Of a stretch of DNA of 64,000 bases, positions 9,043 to 22,229 are shown in pieces. The notes beneath the pieces were generated by a model. The model searched no databases. It was given only the letters and a program-made list of their open reading frames with translations, and had not been told where the DNA came from. Source of the stretch: Strongyloides papillosus. Lineage: Eukaryota > Nematoda > Chromadorea > Rhabditida > Strongyloididae. Each line of letters opens with the position of its first letter. The stretch's first letter is position 1. The DNA lies in contig SRSI01000048.1 of assembly GCA_005656395.1 (NCBI GenBank), forward strand, positions 372,001-436,000, written 5' to 3'. Position numbers and translations under genes: made by a program.

Positions 9043-10282
9043 ATGGATCTTCTTTCACTTCCTTGTGATTTAAAGCGAATAATCTTCTCAAAAGTTGATT
9101 GCGTTAGTCTTATCAATGCTAAACTAACATCAAGAGAATTTTATCTGTTTATTGAGAGAAACATTAGACATATGCAAAAACCAAAATTGTATGAAATTTA
9201 TGTTTTTGAAAATTCAGATTCATATGGTAATAATCAATATCATGTACGTTTTGGCTTTTACTTCTTCAATAAAGAAAAAATAGCATCTTCAATAAAATAC
9301 ATTTCTATGGTAAGAGTTTTTACATTATTCAAATTTTTTATCAAGTTTTAGGTTTATTCAGATTTGAACGAATTTGAATATTATCTCAGAAGATTTAGTC
9401 TTAAAAAAATAAAAAATATAGAATTACTTTCTATAAAAAACACAGACATTTTAAGAATATTCGCTAATTATTGTTATTCTAAGATCAATCTAAAGTCATT
9501 GAAAATTGATGCTAGCGATTGCAAAAAATTATTAGTAAATATTTCTGATCTATTATATAAAGTCAATTATATTAAAGAGTTGAAATTAAACATTGGACTG
9601 TCATCTGACAATAAATTTCAAGAAATTGACTTACCAAAATATAACTCATTAGTATTACTTCATATCGGTGAAAAAAATGAAACGAAATTTATAACTAAAG
9701 AAATGGTGAATAATTTAATAATTAGCAATCCAGATCTTAAATATCTCTACTTTGATACAAAACAATATGGTATACATTCCGAAATTATTCAGGCCATTAT
9801 CGAGACACATTTCATTAATCAATGTTATTTTCATTACTCCTTTAAAGTTTATTTTCCTTATACAGAAAATGTAAATGTCTACAATGACATTAAAAGAATT
9901 TTGAATAATTCCATGTATGAGTTTGATATATTTACTGAATCACTCTTCAATAGGATTTACTTTGAAGCTTTTTTACCGTGCACTTATTGTGGAGAATCTA
10001 ACTTTTTAAATATTTATTACGAATAGTCAAAATGTATGATATCGAAAACTAAATGAATTTTATAGTTACCAAAGGTTTAATACATACCCTCGTTATCAGA
10101 TGATAGAAATTTGGAAACATTACAATATTTCACTTAAAAAATTAAATATTAAGATTATTTTTTATAAGGGTAATACAATATTTAACTCAAATTTATGTTT
10201 AATTATTAACATTTCTCACGATTCTTTTTATCCACAAATATTGATATTTCTTGGAAATATTTCAATAAATAATTTATCATAA
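9043..10282 (+). CDS. F-box domain protein (three exons)
   Basis: Exons 9043-9309, 9352-10025 and 10066-10282 join in phase to give 385 aa; introns are 42 and 40 bp, both GT..AG. The N-terminus is an F-box: MDLLSLPCDLKRIIFSKVD followed by a typical second half (SLINAKLTSREFY). The rest is Leu/Ile/Lys/Asn-rich and may form irregular leucine-rich repeats, with a C-T-Y-C motif near the end of exon 2. F-box proteins recruit substrates to SCF ubiquitin ligases through Skp1; nematodes carry large, fast-evolving families. Exon 2 alone would terminate one base into intron 2, so an unspliced transcript yields a shorter protein. The third exon is supported by frame and splice sites only. The ATG follows a likely trans-splice acceptor at 9023. 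Confidence 0.75.
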
Positions 10283-12059
10283 AATATTTATAATGTTTAA
10301 ATGTAATGCTTCGTACTTAAAAAGTCCTTTATAAATCCTTATCACCAAAACATGACAAAAACTAAATTTATCTCTTTATTTTTGATAAAAGTTTTCAAAG
10401 ATTTATGTAAACTTTTTAAAAAACAAATTTTTCAATCTTATGCTAATGGGAAATTGTATAAGAAAATCAGCCTTCTAAGAATTTAGATAATCTTATTAGG
10501 CATTTAAAAATGTTCATTGCTTTGTAATTATATCGTAGAATTGTTATCAATCAAAACTTCTAATATCTTTAGAGTTTATCTCATTTTATGTTACACAAAA
10601 TACTTCATCCCTCTATTAATGATATTTAAATTACAATTTTAAATTAAAAAATTATGCAAACTTTTCTGTATTTGGAAGTTCAAAAATCATTAAACTTTTT
10701 AACACCCAATTGATAATTTAATTTAATATTCTTAAATACAAGAATTTTAAATGATGTAGTAACTAAATATAAAATAACATTTTAATATTTAATAATATCC
10801 ATTAGGTTAATATCCTTCCATTTAATTATCATGAGAAGATATTCATGATAAATATTTGTAACCATCATTTTACTTGTAAAAAAATTTATTTAGAAAAAGT
10901 AGTTGTGGAAGACAAAATTATCATATATTATTTTAAAATTTCTTATCCATTTATTGTTTACATTTAAATTATGAAGTTTTTAAATTAATCAAAGAATATT
11001 TTATTGGAAATTTATAAATATAACACCAATATGTTATTCATTTTACTTATTTACAAAACAATAAGAATAGAGAAAACAACAACGTCTCCCAGACATTTCT
11101 ATACAGTAAACCATTACTTTTCCAAATAATTTATTAATATTGATGGCATTATTAAGTTTTGAAAAATCAAAAAAAAAACAGTTTTTTATTTTGAAGACAT
11201 AAAAATAATTTACAATAAACAAGATATGCATTTTTTATAAAGTATTTTTATGTAATTTTATCAAGAAAAACACTTTTTAATATATGAATAAATGTATGAA
11301 TTTCTAAAAAGACTTTATAAGACGTATACAAATTCTACTTTCAAACAAAATTGGTTTTTATTAAGTTACTGTGTTTGCAAAAAAAACTGCTATGTTTATT
11401 ACTATACCAATTAATAATAGTAACAAATGTTTTTAATTTAATCTATTTTATGTATTGAAAATAAAATAAGAACTTGTCAAGTTAAATAAACACAATCTTT
11501 CTGAAAAAGTATTATAATTAAAAGCAAGATGTACTAATTCAATACTTATAAAAATTTATTTCCCTATAAATTAAAAAAAAACACTGAACATCCCTTTGTG
11601 GGAAAAATAATACTTCAGAAAACAAGGCAAATTATACATACAAAACAATTTAAAATTAGCTGACAACTAACTTATAATTAATTTCCCTTCACCACTCAAT
11701 TAAGATATTCTACTTATAATAAAATTACTTTCCATAATATTAATCATAACGATAAGTAAGAATACACAATAAATTATCGGAAAATTCTAACTTCGAAAAA
11801 TAACAATGGAATATTACTATATTTGTTGAAATAAACAACACAATTTTAATCACTTAATTATTATGATAGTTAAAAAAACATTTCTAATTTAAAAAATAAT
11901 TCAATATTAAATGTTAATTAATTCTTTAAATTAAGCAGCACAGCAAAATTATTGTTACTGTAAATAGTTGGAAGAATGTTCACTAAAAAAGTTATATCTA
12001 TCTAACCCAACTAACATTGACACTAGTATAAATGAACTTTCAATGAACAAGGGAACACT
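10283..12059. other. AT-rich intergenic region, no gene seen
   Basis: About 1.8 kb of AT-rich sequence between the F-box gene and the U5 snRNA gene. A 62-codon frame at 11043-11231 (-) has no coding character. The promoter of the U5 gene should lie just left of 12,060, but I cannot identify a proximal sequence element with confidence. Confidence 0.5.
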
Positions 12060-12178
12060 GCATCTCTTGGGTTTGGACAGTCAAACGAGAAATTTTTTCG
12101 CCTTTTACTAAAAAATTCCGTGTCCAAACCCATCAAAGAGCATTTTGTAATTTTTGGAGGCTCTCCTTCGGGGGAGCG
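12060..12178 (+). ncRNA. U5: U5 spliceosomal snRNA
   Basis: The invariant U5 loop I sequence CGCCTTTTACTAAA is at 12099-12112, closed by AAATTTTTT and an AAAATT strand. An outer stem of perfect 12-bp arms (TGGGTTTGGACA at 12068-12079, TGTCCAAACCCA at 12121-12132) is extended by CTCTT pairing with AAAGAG. It is followed by an Sm site AATTTTTGG (12149-12157) and a 3' stem-loop GCTCTCC-TTCG-GGGGAGC (12160-12177) with a cUUCGg tetraloop. Order, spacing and loop are those of U5, the snRNA that holds the two exon ends during splicing within the tri-snRNP. The 5' end is set by analogy with other U5 RNAs and is uncertain by several bases. Confidence 0.93.
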
Positions 12179-12733
12179 ATAAAAAAACATCCCTCTCCGG
12201 GTGGTTGAGGTACTAAAGGGGAAGTGTTGTCCCTATCTGACTCTGTCATTTTTCTTTTAATTGTGAAACAAATATTATATATACGATTTATATTCCCGAA
12301 AGATATAGGAAGTCTCGACAATTCTTATCAGATATTTTTCCGTGAGCAAAAAACATGGCAATAGATTTGGTGATAAAACTTTTAAATTCAAACTTTAAAG
12401 AAGTATGAAACGTGACATAAAGCTTAATCACTGATAAAATAAAAAGATAAAATGTCTTGAGTAGTTCAAATGAAACACACAAGATAGAATGAATTTATCT
12501 AATCTTTCATTTCAGAAATTTAAAACTTTAAAAGCAAAAAAAAGTTTTAAATATTTTAATGGTAATTCAAAATAATTGAAATTTGAAACATGACGTACAT
12601 TGAGTAAGGTCAGGTCAATCATACATACTTTAATTTGTTGTTTTGTTCTTATTTAGATAAAACATTGAGATTATAAAAAGTAGTTGTAAAAATTGACAAT
12701 AATATAATTGAAAATAATTTTTGATGAATTTTT
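12179..12733. other. Intergenic region with a short GC-rich patch
   Basis: Positions about 12188-12250 are markedly richer in G+C than the flanks. On the minus strand they read as a short proline-containing frame (starting M-T-E-S-D-R-D) that runs into the antisense of the U5 gene. No splice signals make it part of a gene. The remainder is ordinary AT-rich sequence. Confidence 0.4.
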
Positions 12734-13925
12734 TTACAGTCCAGAGACAAATATACTAAATTGATTTAATGCCTCCCCAATCATTTTACTATTTCTTACG
12801 ATAACTTCTGGTAATTCATGTCTATCAACTTTTCCTGTCTCAGTTAATATAACGTCAATTGCCTCTAATAATTCTTCTGTTCTAGCATAAATTAATTGTG
12901 CAGTAAATATATTACCAGAATATTTCATTATTTTTTCTAAATTTAAGCCAATTTTTTCACATAGTGTTATGCATCTATCAAGAATAAGCATATGTTTTTG
13001 GAAATGCTTTGGATTGACACTTGAATGGTTGTTAATCATTTTTGTTCCATTACGAAAAAGTGTTTTGAAACCAGACATCATCTCACATAACTCCTCCATC
13101 ATAAATGCTTTTGTTGACTGAAGTTCTTGAAGTTGTTGATCTGTTTGTGTTGGAAGAGAAAGAAGAGTTGTTTCAAGAGTTAAACGAAGATTCTTCATTC
13201 TATTAGTAAATTAATAAAGAAAAAAATTATTTTATTTATTTAAAATTACCTTTGTTGAAGTTTTGAAACAGCTGACGGTTCACTAGACATATCTAAATGA
13301 TTTAAAAAAGCTTTTTCTTGTTCGGTGATAGTTTCTGATAAATGGAAAAAAGAATGTTGATCTTGAGATGTTACTTCAGTAGAATTTCTTCTTGATGAAT
13401 TGGTAGACTTAGAGCCTATATGCATTTTGCTTAAAACACCCATTGAAGCACGTCTTCCTCTATCATTAATAATTTCCAATAAATGTGATGTCCTTCTGGA
13501 CATATGCATTAACTTGGGAGACTTAGCAAATAAATTACTACTAGATTTTTGAATAGAAGGAGATGTTGGTAAAGAATTTTTGTTAATTTTGTTATTTGAA
13601 CTATTTAAACCAGTAAATTCAGCTAAAGTCATCCTTCTATGTGTAGTGCATTGTGTTGAGGATGGCTCAGAAAAATCCTAGAAAAAAATTATTTTAATAG
13701 TTAAAACAAATATAATTTAACAGGAGATAGTAGGAAAACTTTATGATTAATAGGAGAACAAAGAAAAGCAAATGAAGAAATAAGGGATATTAAGTCACAA
13801 AAATTGAAATTTAATTTTATGTGGGCGTGTGATAAACAAACCTTTTGTATTTTATGTATATCTTCTCTTGAACAATTTCTTAGGAAACTAATACTATCAT
13901 CATTATTGGAATAACCTTCAGTCAT
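12734..13925 (-). CDS. Unknown three-exon protein, basic Ser-rich N-half and helical C-half
   Basis: Exons 13925-13842, 13677-13250 and 13199-12734 join in phase (introns 164 and 50 bp) to give 325 aa. Residues 1-170 are Ser/Asn/Arg-rich and look disordered. They include two R-R-x-S/T stretches (SRRTSHLLE and GRRASMGVL) that fit basophilic kinase sites such as PKA. Residues 170-325 are rich in Leu, Met and Glu and predict as a helical bundle (TLETTLLSL, LCEMMSGFKTLFRNG, LLEAIDVILTETGKV). No signal peptide or membrane segment. I do not recognise the family. The clean exon phases and codon composition support a real gene. It is the only gene between the U5 RNA and the scaffold gene. Confidence 0.7.
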
Positions 13926-16851
13926 TTTTTATATTACTTTTTCAAATAATGATTTTTTCTGTTGAATAATAAACTTTCTAAAACAAAATAATGTCTTAAA
14001 CATGCAATATTATTTTTTTAGAAAATTTAAAAAAATAGAATATAGTAATAAAGGAAAACAAGTAAATATACAAAGTATTGCTCAAAGATCGTTTGATATA
14101 GAAAATAGTAGTTAAAGTAAAGTGATTCACTTTCAATTATCATCTGTTTTTATTGAATAACTTTTAAAAATATATAGTTAAATATTATAAATTAAAAATA
14201 GTCATTAACTCAATTAAAGAAAAATATTAGTATATTAAGAAATATAAACTTTTTATTTCCCTTTTCCAATGTCCAAATCTATTATCGCATCCCTATTTTT
14301 ATTTTTTTTATTCATAAAAAGGATTGACTTTATTCTTTTTTATCAAAGTGCCATTTAAAAATTATTTTGTCTACTTTTACTTATTTTTTTTATTTTATAT
14401 AGTCATATCTAAACTTTTAAAACTTTTTAGTATTTCGTAAATTCTTTAAAGTATTATATTTAAAAATTTGTTACGTTAATAAAAATTTTAGGAATAGAGG
14501 GATAACAAAACAAAGAATATACAAAATATATATTACATTTAGGATAACTTTTATGAAGCTTTTAAAAATGAAATAAAAGGATTTTAAAATTTATAGTTAT
14601 TGTTGCATTTCCCTAAATAATAAATATAAATGTTTTTGTATGTTATATACTTAAATATAATGCCATTTTTGAGATTTATATAGAAAAAATAAAACAAATA
14701 AATTTTTTTATAATGTATTAAGTGATAAAAAAATTCTTAAAGTTTACATGAAATAATATAAAAATAAGGATACATTAGTATGGATAGATTTATGCATATC
14801 AAGTAAGTAAATATAATTTTTGGTTAGTTGTTATTTGATGAATTTTAATTTTCTTTACTAGTTACCTTCGTATTTGTGGAATATATGTTTATATTATAGC
14901 ACTATTAAAATGATATATTTGGCAATTTTGCCATAATTAAAATGAAAGTTAATTTGTTTTCATAGATTAATATATTATTAGACAAAATGAAATGAAAAAA
15001 AATTCTTCATCAATTGAAATGAAAGTGATATTTCAAAAAGTACGAAACATGTAAATGAAATTATTCTCATTATTCATTGTGAAATCATCTTATACTAATA
15101 ATTAATTCAAAATTGTTTTCATTAAAGCAAATGAGAGTTATTTTATTAGATGATGTTTCTTAAAAGTGGTAAAAGATAGTAAACATTAAATATTTGACAT
15201 TTACTGATTAAGAAATATATCATGCAACTCAAAAAAGATTATGGTGCTTTAAAATGATACTTTAAATGATCGACAACATATTTAAACGTAAACATATATT
15301 GACAATTTAAGTAATAAAGTTTTGTTTATTTTATTAAAAAATGTGTTTTATTGTGTATATTGTTACTATAAAAAAGTTCAATAAAAGGTTTAAAAAAAGA
15401 ATGGATTGGTGTATAATAAAGGGAAATGGTATTCAGAGTATATTGAAAACGATTTTGTTTGACTACGGATACCGACAAATAGTGGAAAATCCCAAGGTGC
15501 TATAAGGTCTATAATTAAGTTGACAAAAGTACTTTCAATAACATTCTGGTATTGTACTATTTGTCAAACAAACCAAAAATCTATTTTATTTTTCTAAATT
15601 TTTTGTTATGAAAATAAGCATTTTTTTGAGGAAATATATTTGCATTAATACTCAAATATTAACATAATTATAATTATTTTAGAAAAAAAATGGGAAGATA
15701 GAAGTTTAGTTTGTTATTAAATATTTTATTTAAACAAATTTATGGAAGAATAAAAATGAGAATACTTATAAAACTAAATGAAATATATAATTAATTGATT
15801 AAATGTTTAAAATATTAATGAATTATACAAAATAAAGTATAAAAAATGAAAACAATTTGTAATTAAAATTCAATCATTACTACTCTTAGTATTATTTTTG
15901 ACAACTATCCCTACTAATACTTTTGAAAGTTATAATAAATTTTATAAGATTAACTGCTAAAAATGCATTTTTTAGTTAAACTTCATTTAGCTGTCATGTT
16001 AATATAAAGCATGAAAAAGACCAAAAAATATAATTTTAAAACGTACTAATATTAAGCTAAAATGTATTGTTATTAATGAATAAAAAAAATTTGAAAAAAT
16101 CTACTTAAAAAAAAAACAAAACAAAAATGATTTCATTTATATAGCTTTTTAAAGTGGAAAAAAAAATTTTTTTTGCTACCACTTTTTTTATTGAGAAGGA
16201 GGGTAAAAGAAACATTATATTATAATATAAGTTGGGAATTGGTACAAAAAGTGACAATTTTATGTTAAATGCAGCATTTGTAAAACATCCCATGATACAT
16301 AAACAGAATCCTTTCTTCAGATAAATTAATATTGTTATGATTGATAGGGGAAAATTTTAGGATAAGATATCTTTAAGAATGGTAAACGATGTAATTATAA
16401 AAAAACATTCTTTTTTAAGGAACGATAATATATGCCAAAACAATCATAATTACTTTTTTTGTATTACCTAATTTTTAAAAAAATACTATATCTTTATTTT
16501 AAAATTTTAATAAATAAGCATATTCATTATATTTTTTAATTTATGTATATGAGAATAATAGGAAGATAGAAAAATAATTATGTGCATGAAAAAAATAATT
16601 TTATTTAACATAAATTATTAAGAAATAAACAGAGATCCTGTGTAACAAGAAAAAAATAAAATATAATTAATATATTTTTGAAACTTTCAATAAATAACGT
16701 TTAAATATTTTCTAATATAGATATTAGTAGTAGTTACTGATAATGGTTTGGTGTATTGAGAATATGATAAAGACAGTGACAAAGAATTTAAAAATATTTT
16801 TTTTGTTACTTATTTTCCTCATACTCTTTATGTATAAAATATATACATATT
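13926..16851. other. AT-rich intergenic region, no gene seen
   Basis: About 2.9 kb, strongly AT-rich, with long A and T runs and no coding or RNA features that I can support on either strand. Confidence 0.55.
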
Positions 16852-19800
16852 TTAAAGTGTAGTTTGTATAGTTTTGGAAACAGTAATGCCATTTGTTAAG
16901 TCAATTATCTCCGTTTCATGATCCTGTTCCTGTGAATTGAATAATTGAATAGGAAGATTGTTAGGAATTTTGTTAATAGTTGATGAATCGGATGATGATA
17001 TCTTTTTAGAAAAAGTGCTATCAAAGTCAGTAACATTATTTTTTCAGCGTCTTCCTCTTCTTCTTGATTTTTATTGGATGTTATCTAAAATAAAGTTCTA
17101 TTGTTAAATTATTCAATACAAAAAAAAATTTATAAAATTAATTTAAGTATAAGATTGAAGATTATCGTTTATAAAAAAAATCCATTCTTAACAAAAAGTA
17201 TAGGTTGAAAAGAAATTGGATTATAAATTGTTATAAAATAGTACGGGATTTTAAAGATATGCTAATAATAAAAATAGCTTTGGTTTTATTTATTATATTT
17301 AATTGTGAGGAAGATTGTTAGAATGAAACATAAAATATAAAAAAATAAACCATAATTAAATTTGGTTACCCAACTTACTTTACTATTAACTATATCAGAA
17401 TTGGTAACTTCTTTATCGTTAATATTACTAAGGGGGTGTATAGAAGTTCTCCGAACTGTTGTAATTCCATTATTTTTTGCACTTTTAGCTGGACTCGCTC
17501 TAAGTTTTTGAGAATTATTGTGTTCCTCATTTATTGAAGTTCCTGACATATGTGAAGATGAAGAAATTGCATTTTGATTTGATAAATGAGATTTTAGTAA
17601 ACTTATATTATTTATGTTAAAACTAATTGTTGAAGATCTTCGGTCCTCATTATCAAAAGCATTTAATGATGTATTGGATGCCGACAAATTTATTTGACTA
17701 CTAACAATTGAATGCCTAAAATAAATAATTTATAATTAAATCAAATTTTTTAAACATACCTTTTTTTATGTAGTCTTATTGAATCATTAAACTTCAAATT
17801 AAAACGACTAGTTTTAGTTTCTTCTTCTTTGCAATTATCAAGACTCTCATTAGATGCTTGAAGAATTTCAACTGTTACATTTTCAATATTTGCACTTTTT
17901 ACTTCATTATCTACTTTTAGATTACTGTCTTCCACAATATTATTACTGCAAATTTTTTTTTCATTTGTCTCATTATAATAAGCTGTTGTTGCTTTTATGG
18001 CTTGTTCATAGTCAGGTGGATCATTAATAAGATTAACCATCATTTTTGTTGATGGATCAACTTCAGATGAATAATTCCAGTCAGATGGAGTTACTATATG
18101 TATAGATCTAAATTGGGGTGGTCCATAATTTACTAGAACACTTGAAGGCACATATTTCTCATAGGTACAAGGTATATCTTTTGATAAAAGAACTTTAGCA
18201 TAACCAATTATGTAATAAACTAAATCTTCAGCGTAATCTTTATCTATTAAAAAGTCTAAACCAGGATGACAGTTATTTCTAAGTTCAATTAATATTAATT
18301 TTATTATCTCTGTTTCATCAACTATTGTTATTTTTTCTATTAAATCATACGATACAGAAATTGTTGGTTGGCTATGAATACCTTGTTGCCTGATCAGTAA
18401 ACCTTGAAAATGATTTATTTGAATAACCATATCTACTTTTGTTTGTTTAAATGTTACATTATATGTTTTGCCACCAAATGATTGTAAAAGAGAAACTATT
18501 TCAACATACTTTAATTTACATACTTTTCCAATATCATTAGTATTTTCAATTAATGAATAAATGGGTTCTGTATTTTCAATAAATTCTTCACTTCCTAGTT
18601 CACTTTGTATACATTTTTTAACTAATGACAAATTTCTTCCATCTCTTTTATTGCCTTCATCTTTCTTTAGATATAATCTTAAATGTTTTTTTATACGTTT
18701 AATTTTAACATTTTCTAACAATATCATTGGTAAAAATGTTGCCAAACCATATTCTTTCTCCATACAATTTATGCTAACATGATTTCCTATTAAATTACCA
18801 TTGTCATAAGCGAGCTGTCTTAATTGAAGAGCAGCTAGTCTCATGCATGATTCATATCTCATTTCTAAGCTAAATCTTCCACCAACAACATCATTAATGC
18901 ATTGGTAGTAAAGATAATCAAAAGCTGATGAATCTGATATTTGAAATGATGCTATATCTTGTGGCATAAATGCAATACGAAAACGGCAACGAGTATATGT
19001 TACATAAGCTGAATTTGAAAGCTACAAATATACTTTACTATAATTGTGTGTAGTAAACTTACATCAACAATTTTCAAACTTGGTTTTAGAATAACTAATT
19101 TAGAAGCACGCAAACTTAATGAATTTTCAAGTGATAGCACAAAACGATTAATCTGTTTAATAAGTAATTTTGAACATATGTTATTAACTATATCTTGAAC
19201 AGTAGTTGTATCATCAAACTTAAAGCTTTTTGTTTGCCCATTTTCAAGATATACACGTATTACATCAGGTATTTCATCAAAGAAATCAGAAGTTTTCATA
19301 TTTGATACATGTATTTTATCTGTAAATCGTACGTGAAAGTCTTTTTTATTTCTTTTTTTCTGTAAATTACAATTAATTTATATAATAATATATATATAAA
19401 TACCTTTTTTGGCAATTGTTGTACAGTAAGTGTAATTTCATTGGTTTGCTCTCTTATCATATTAATAACTTCTTCTTTATCCATATAATAAACATTTGTA
19501 CCATTAACCATACATATTTGATCATTAACACATAATTTTCCATCACTAGGACCATCTACAAATTAAATATAGAGGTCAACATATTTTAAATATAATATTT
19601 TATTTATTAAAGTTATTAAAAAATAGGTATGTTTTAATATTTAACTTACTTGGAGTGACATATTGAACAAGAACAGGCATTTGTGACGTTGCAACAAAAC
19701 CAAAACCAATATCAGGATCTTTAATTAAATTAACTTGTCGCCTTTCTTCATCAACACATTTTTCATGAAGACATTTATCATCTTCATTTGGTTGTTCATT

Positions 19801-22229
19801 TTGGGAAAGTTTAGTAGAACAAGCTTCAAAAAAATATTAAAATATTGATATGTTTTTTTAGAAAGTTTACCTTTTTTCATAGTTCTTTCTTCATTTGTTC
19901 TTGCAGATGGTGGTTCTGTAGATGATTCAGATATATCAATATCAGAATTTAATATATATGAACCCGATACAGAATGCTCGCCAGATGATGTCTCTTTGAG
20001 TGACAATTGTGTATTTGGTATTTCAAAGTATCCAGATGAATCAGATGAAGCTCCTTGTCTGGGATCGTTATAAGTAACGCTTTTAGATATGTGACTATAA
20101 AAATTTTTAATTATATTATATAGAATAATTTAATTAAATAAAATAAAAAAAAATTATATATAAATATTTTATCTTGGTCTTCTTATTTTATAGAAAAATT
20201 TATTTTCATTTAAAATTACAATTAAATTGTGTCATACAAATTAAGACATCATTTTTAATTATATATTTATAAAATGACGCAATAGATAGTGAATTATTTA
20301 AAAAGTTTTGCCATATAAAAAAATAAAAGTTTTTGGTTTTTTTTTTTAAATAACGATTAAAAATCTACTTATGTGGGAATAAATACTAACATATTAAATG
20401 ACCAAAGATAAAGTAGTTAGTTGTTTTAATGAAATGAAAAAATAAATTAAATTGTTATTAATGTTTGATATTAACATTTAAAAATAATTTATGTATTAAT
20501 ATGTTCTTGGAAATTTTATAGTAAATTTTTTATTAAACGCCCTGATCATTTTAAATAGATAAAATGAACAACTAAAATTTTTTTTATATTTATAAAAATG
20601 AACAATTGCAGTATTATTTTAGTTAAATATTTTAAAAGCATAAATTTCAATTTGTTTTTTAACGTTACAGACATATATGTAGTAGAATAAAAGAGATGCA
20701 TATATAAAAGGGAAGAGTAAATAGTTATATTTTATTGTTTTTTTTATATTAAATAAAAATGGAACAAAAACTTACTTTATATAATATGAAAATCCAAATA
20801 CATCCATTGCTTCTTCCCAACCATATGGGAAGCCTAATCTACAATTCCAAGATATTTTTGGTGGTTGCCAATAAGATCTTCTACTGATATGACTGAAAAA
20901 ATTTAGATTTTAAACACTATCATAATAATATTGTAGCATCACAAAGACAAACATTAAATACTAAATATTTTAAAAGATTTTTGTCTTAAAAGAGAAATTT
21001 TTTTAGAAAAGTGAATCATTTGTTTGCAGAAGTTAAAAAGCTCCTTAAATGATATAAAATTTTGTTTAACTATTGATAACTAGGTATAAATTTAATATAA
21101 CAATAAAAATACTATACTAATATCATGGACACTCTAAAAACGGTATGCACCTTTAAAAAAAGGAACCTTTTAAAAATAATAGTACCTGGGAGTTATACCA
21201 CTTTTAATAATAAAATTTTTTAGTTTATTTTCCTATTCCAATGTTTATTGAAAGAGTAATGAAAACAAAAATAAATTTGTTATTTATATAATAATTTATA
21301 TATAAATTACAAATCATTTTCATTTATATATTGGAGAAAAAATGTCAAAATTATACAAAAATATATTTATTTATTTCCTTAATTTAAAGAACGTCAAATA
21401 GAACAAATATGAAAGGTTATATCAAAATAATTTTAGGGAAAGTTAAATTGGTAATTGATAATATAGAAGAAATTAAGCTAAAAATCATGTGAAAATATTT
21501 ATAACGGTGAGATTATTTATTGAGACTAAAAAAGACTTATTATCCTTATTTGAAAAAGTTGATAAAGAGAGAGAGTAAAAATGAAAAATTTATATTTAAT
21601 AACTACTAGATATAATTTGTGGTTATATAAAATTTAAAATAAAAACATTAAAAAGGTTTGCATACTTTTAAATGAATTTAAAAGATGAGGAATATTTTTT
21701 TTAAAATAATTATTAAGGCTAATTGGAAATTTCCTATTTTTCGTGAAAATAAAATTAGGATTATCAAGAAAAATGAATGTTATATGTTAAAAGAAATATA
21801 AAACAAGAAATGTTTAATTATAATAATTTTGCCAATCTCTAAAAACCATGTATTTGTGTCTAGGAAGCAAAAGAATGATAAGTTGTAAAAATTTTTGGTA
21901 ATACTTGACATATCAAAATGATGAATGAAATTGTGTGCTTTTTACATTTTACAAAATTTCTCATTATTACATTAAATTAATATTAATATAATATATGTAC
22001 TGAATATATAAGTTGAAAATTAACACGCTTTGAGGCATATAATAAGAGTAATACATGTTATAAAGTAATAAAAGTATAAGAAATATAATTGAAAAGTAAT
22101 AATGTTAATAAATAACGATATTTAAACTTACTCAATGTAGAAAAGTCTTTGGTCCTCCAAAACACACATATCACATTGATTAGGTTTATCTTTAGCATTA
22201 TCAGAATAGTAATCATCTTTATTATCCAT
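16852..22229 (-). CDS. FRMPD4/Preso-type scaffold: WW-PDZ-FERM protein (nine exons)
   Basis: Exons 22229-22132, 20892-20776, 20094-19871, 19823-19650, 19555-19404, 19359-19063, 19021-17760, 17715-17379 and 17084-16852; about 964 aa. A WW domain (about 52-86) has GWEEA, FSYYINHIS and NDPR, and spans the exon 2/3 join. A PDZ domain (about 175-254) has carboxylate loop GFGF (186-189). A FERM domain (about 280-610) carries the F1 IRVYLENGQ start and an F3 PH-like part. A Ser/Asn-rich tail ends T-I-Q-T-T-L, a class I PDZ ligand. This order is that of FRMPD4/Preso, a postsynaptic scaffold binding PSD-95 and actin/PIP2. All joins keep phase except within the last exon: at the 17039-17044 T-run (minus-strand A6), one extra A is needed to connect E-E-E-E-D-A-E-K to N-V-T-D-F-D. 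That is either an assembly indel or a real break. Confidence 0.85.
20893..22131 (-). other. Large first intron of the WW-PDZ-FERM gene
   Basis: 1,239 bp with GT at 22131 and a TTTTTTCAG acceptor ending at 20893; far longer than the 30-60-bp introns elsewhere in the window. Introns 2 (20095-20775) and 9 (17085-17378) are also long. No other gene is visible inside. Enhancers are often found in such first introns, but none is identifiable by eye. Confidence 0.6.

Noticed and set aside
12060..12178. Spliced-leader RNA gene, suggested by the Sm site and the GC-rich 3' hairpin
   Set aside because: There is no leader sequence or donor site at the 5' end, and the CGCCTTTTACTAAA loop is diagnostic of U5.
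12133..12482. Minus-strand frames of 62-64 codons over the U5 region
   Set aside because: They overlap the antisense of the U5 snRNA, lack splice signals and show no protein domain; the RNA explains the conserved sequence.
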